From CAZWBR01 sp964404205 (GTDB taxonomy: Bacteria > Bacteroidota > Bacteroidia > Bacteroidales > Prolixibacteraceae), in assembly GCA_964404205.1 (NCBI GenBank), contig CAYOJD010000001.1, positions 17,903 to 81,902 of the forward strand: 64,000 nucleotides of DNA, written 5' to 3'. Positions 62,613 through 64,000 of this stretch are shown one piece after another. The notes under the pieces are model-generated. The model did not search any database and was not told the DNA's origin. It worked only from the letters and a program-made list of their open reading frames with translations. Position numbers and translations under genes: made by a program. Position 1 is the first letter of the stretch. Each line of letters begins with the position of its first letter.

Positions 62613-63689
62613 CTATTTCTTAATAATTTCTATTTCAAATAATTTAGACCATAATTTACCGGTAACATATAATTTACCGCTTTTTTTATCAAAGGCAATT
62701 CCGTTTAAAACATCAATTTGATCCTTATCGGTTACCGGCAGTAGCGATGTAATCCCTTTTAAATCGATTTCGGCAGTGATTTTTCCACTTTTGGCATCAA
62801 TCCTGATTATCTTCTCCGTTGTCCATAAATTGGCCCAAATTTCGCCATTGATGTACTCTAATTCATTAATTCCCCTTACTAAATCCTTATCGCTGGTTAC
62901 CTGAATGCTCTTTTCCTGACGGAGTGTTTCGGGATTGAGGTAATAAATATTTTCAGTTCCGTCGCTCATAATAATTGACTGGCCGTCGTTGGTAAGCCCC
63001 CAGCCCTCTTTTTGCTTAAAATTCCATGTTTTAATCAATTCAAATGTTTTAAGATCATAAACAAACCCAGTCTGATTTTTGTAAGAAATTTGATAAATTT
63101 TATCGTTTAAAATCGTAATTCCTTCACCAAAATATTGATTACCAAGTTTATGTTCTTTCAATGTTTTACCCGATTTTAAATCCACCTGATAAATGCCAGA
63201 TCTTCCTTCCTGGCCGGTACCTTCGTACAGAATCCCCTCATGAAATTCCAATCCTTGTGTAAAAAACTGATTGTTATGAGGATACGTGGCTTTTACTTTA
63301 TAAGTATATTGATCAGGAACAATATCGGAAACAACCAGAAATTTGATAAAATTTTCTCCTTCCCGGCCATCATTGTTTCTGGCCAAAATTTTAATGGTGT
63401 GATTACCTACGGACAAATCATTTGTTTTAATTTCGAATGAGTTATCAGCCTGTACCGATTCAGAAATTTGATTTCCGTCAAGAAAAATTTCTACCTTATC
63501 CAACGTGCTTTTTTTTAATTTAGTTTGCGATTGAACCGAGATAGTTTCGCCAATGGTGTAACTATTTTTTTTGGGTAGAAGCTGAATCGTGGTTACGGGC
63601 CGACGTGAACTTCCCGAAGTTTGCCCGCAGTTGACAAAAATCACAGCTGAAATAATCACAAAAAGAGAAAGTGAAAAAATGTATTTCAT
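62613..63689 (-). CDS. Glutamine cyclotransferase (bacterial-type), probable lipoprotein
   Basis: A 358-residue exported protein. The signal sequence ends VIFVNCGQTSG; C21 may be lipidated, although Asn before the Cys is unusual. An Ig-like beta domain of about 90 residues follows (TIQLLPKKNSYTIGETISV), then the five-bladed propeller of plant/bacterial glutaminyl-peptide cyclotransferases: TQGLEFHEGILYEGTGQEGRS, GEGITILNDKIYQ, GWGLTNDGQSIIMSDGT, ELEYINGEIWANLW and LNGIAFDKKSGKLYVTGK. It makes N-terminal pyroglutamate on exported proteins. It converges on ruvB with 3 bp between stops. Confidence 0.9.
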   Translation of the reverse strand: MKYIFSLSLFVIISAVIFVNCGQTSGSSRRPVTTIQLLPKKNSYTIGETISVQSQTKLKKSTLDKVEIFLDGNQISESVQADNSFEIKTNDLSVGNHTIKILARNNDGREGENFIKFLVVSDIVPDQYTYKVKATYPHNNQFFTQGLEFHEGILYEGTGQEGRSGIYQVDLKSGKTLKEHKLGNQYFGEGITILNDKIYQISYKNQTGFVYDLKTFELIKTWNFKQKEGWGLTNDGQSIIMSDGTENIYYLNPETLRQEKSIQVTSDKDLVRGINELEYINGEIWANLWTTEKIIRIDAKSGKITAEIDLKGITSLLPVTDKDQIDVLNGIAFDKKSGKLYVTGKLWSKLFEIEIIKK

Positions 63690-64000
63690 GAGAAATAATG
63701 TTGATAACCAATAATGATTTGCAAATTTGATAAAATTTAAACGTTATTAAAAAAATGGCCGTAATTATTAACAATGCTTCACGTGGAACAATTTCGAACC
63801 GGCTGTTAATGCGAAGTTGATGGGGTGATGCTATAGTCCTGATCTTTTTAAGATATGAAGGTTGTTGTTTATGATTACAGAATTTATTCACCAAACGTTG
63901 AAAATATTCATCTGAAAAATAGTCGTTTATCTGTGGCTGATACTTTATATATGCATTTTAGTAATCCATAATACCTAAAGAATAGAGTGTTTTAAAGCGT
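63690..64000. other. Right-edge sequence without a clear gene
   Basis: These 311 bases are A+T-rich. Apart from the parS-like site at 63775-63790 I see no gene with support. A minus-strand frame (63562-63894) overlaps the start of the cyclotransferase and looks like chance or an old remnant. Confidence 0.5.
63775..63790. other. Degenerate parS-like site
   Basis: TGCTTCACGTGGAACA shares the CACGTG core and a full right half (GTGGAACA) with the parS consensus; the left half has C where T is expected at position 3, and the arms are not fully symmetric. It lies 86 bp upstream of the cyclotransferase, outside genes, about 7.9 kb from the perfect site. Confidence 0.5.

Noticed and set aside
63562..63894. 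110-codon minus-strand frame at the right edge
   Set aside because: It overlaps the start of the cyclotransferase in another frame, spans the parS-like site and resembles no protein.

Overview
The window comes from a chromosome of a Bacteroidota bacterium, most likely in or near the Bacteroidales/Marinilabiliales. The evidence is the type IX secretion translocon gene sprA after ruvA, several TAnnTTTG-type -7 boxes with few Shine-Dalgarno sequences, an ftsX/DUF3098/truB/queA block, a sufBCDSE operon, the futalosine menaquinone gene mqnC, and a glycogen cluster (debranching enzyme, glycogen synthase, GH57, phosphorylase) of the type found in this phylum. The taxonomic placement is inference. 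I recognised no rRNA, tRNA, CRISPR array, prophage or insertion sequence.

Layout. 1-6.9 kb, minus strand: pepA, then pdxA-ruvA-sprA, with sprA cut by the left edge. 7.0-10.2 kb, plus strand: mqnC and speA (arginine decarboxylase). 10.8-16.6 kb, minus strand: a MacAB/TolC-like export operon (ATPase, two permeases, periplasmic adaptor, outer-membrane factor). 16.9-17.9 kb: thiL. 18.1-26.6 kb, plus strand: the SUF iron-sulfur operon (sufBCDSE plus a SufT-like gene), queG, a frame-broken alpha/beta hydrolase and a GSCFA protein. 26.7-34.1 kb: glycogen metabolism, closed by a strong terminator shared with a convergent LytTR response regulator. 35.2-42 kb: a frame-broken tsaB, then a surface-glycan cluster (four glycosyltransferases, a methyltransferase, a flippase). 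42.6-48.2 kb: a YfhO-like membrane protein, ftsX, DUF3098, truB, queA. 48.2-52.5 kb: efp, a secreted GH42 beta-galactosidase, a TauE/SafE transporter and tpx.

From about 52.5 kb the DNA becomes visibly richer in A+T. It carries lplA and a minus-strand housekeeping run (hemW, an HATPase, ybeY, mnmG, apt, uvrC), then vanZ, rpiB, a single-domain response regulator, ruvB and a glutamine cyclotransferase. Inside this part are a perfect 14-bp parS-type palindrome between mnmG and apt (55922-55937), a second degenerate parS-like site (63775-63790), and a roughly 520-bp, very A+T-rich gene-free gap (60632-61155) with DnaA-box-like nonamers and genes diverging from both sides. Together these make 60.6-61.2 kb a reasonable candidate for the replication origin. 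This is the most interesting signal in the window, but it is untested.

Quality of the sequence. hemW is split by ten Ns (59458-59467). The hydrolase near 25.1 kb and tsaB near 35.7 kb each change frame once, and both fit the loss of two bases. I treat these as probable assembly faults until reads show otherwise. I did not find a clearly new defence, mobile or biosynthetic system; most of the window is ordinary core genome.
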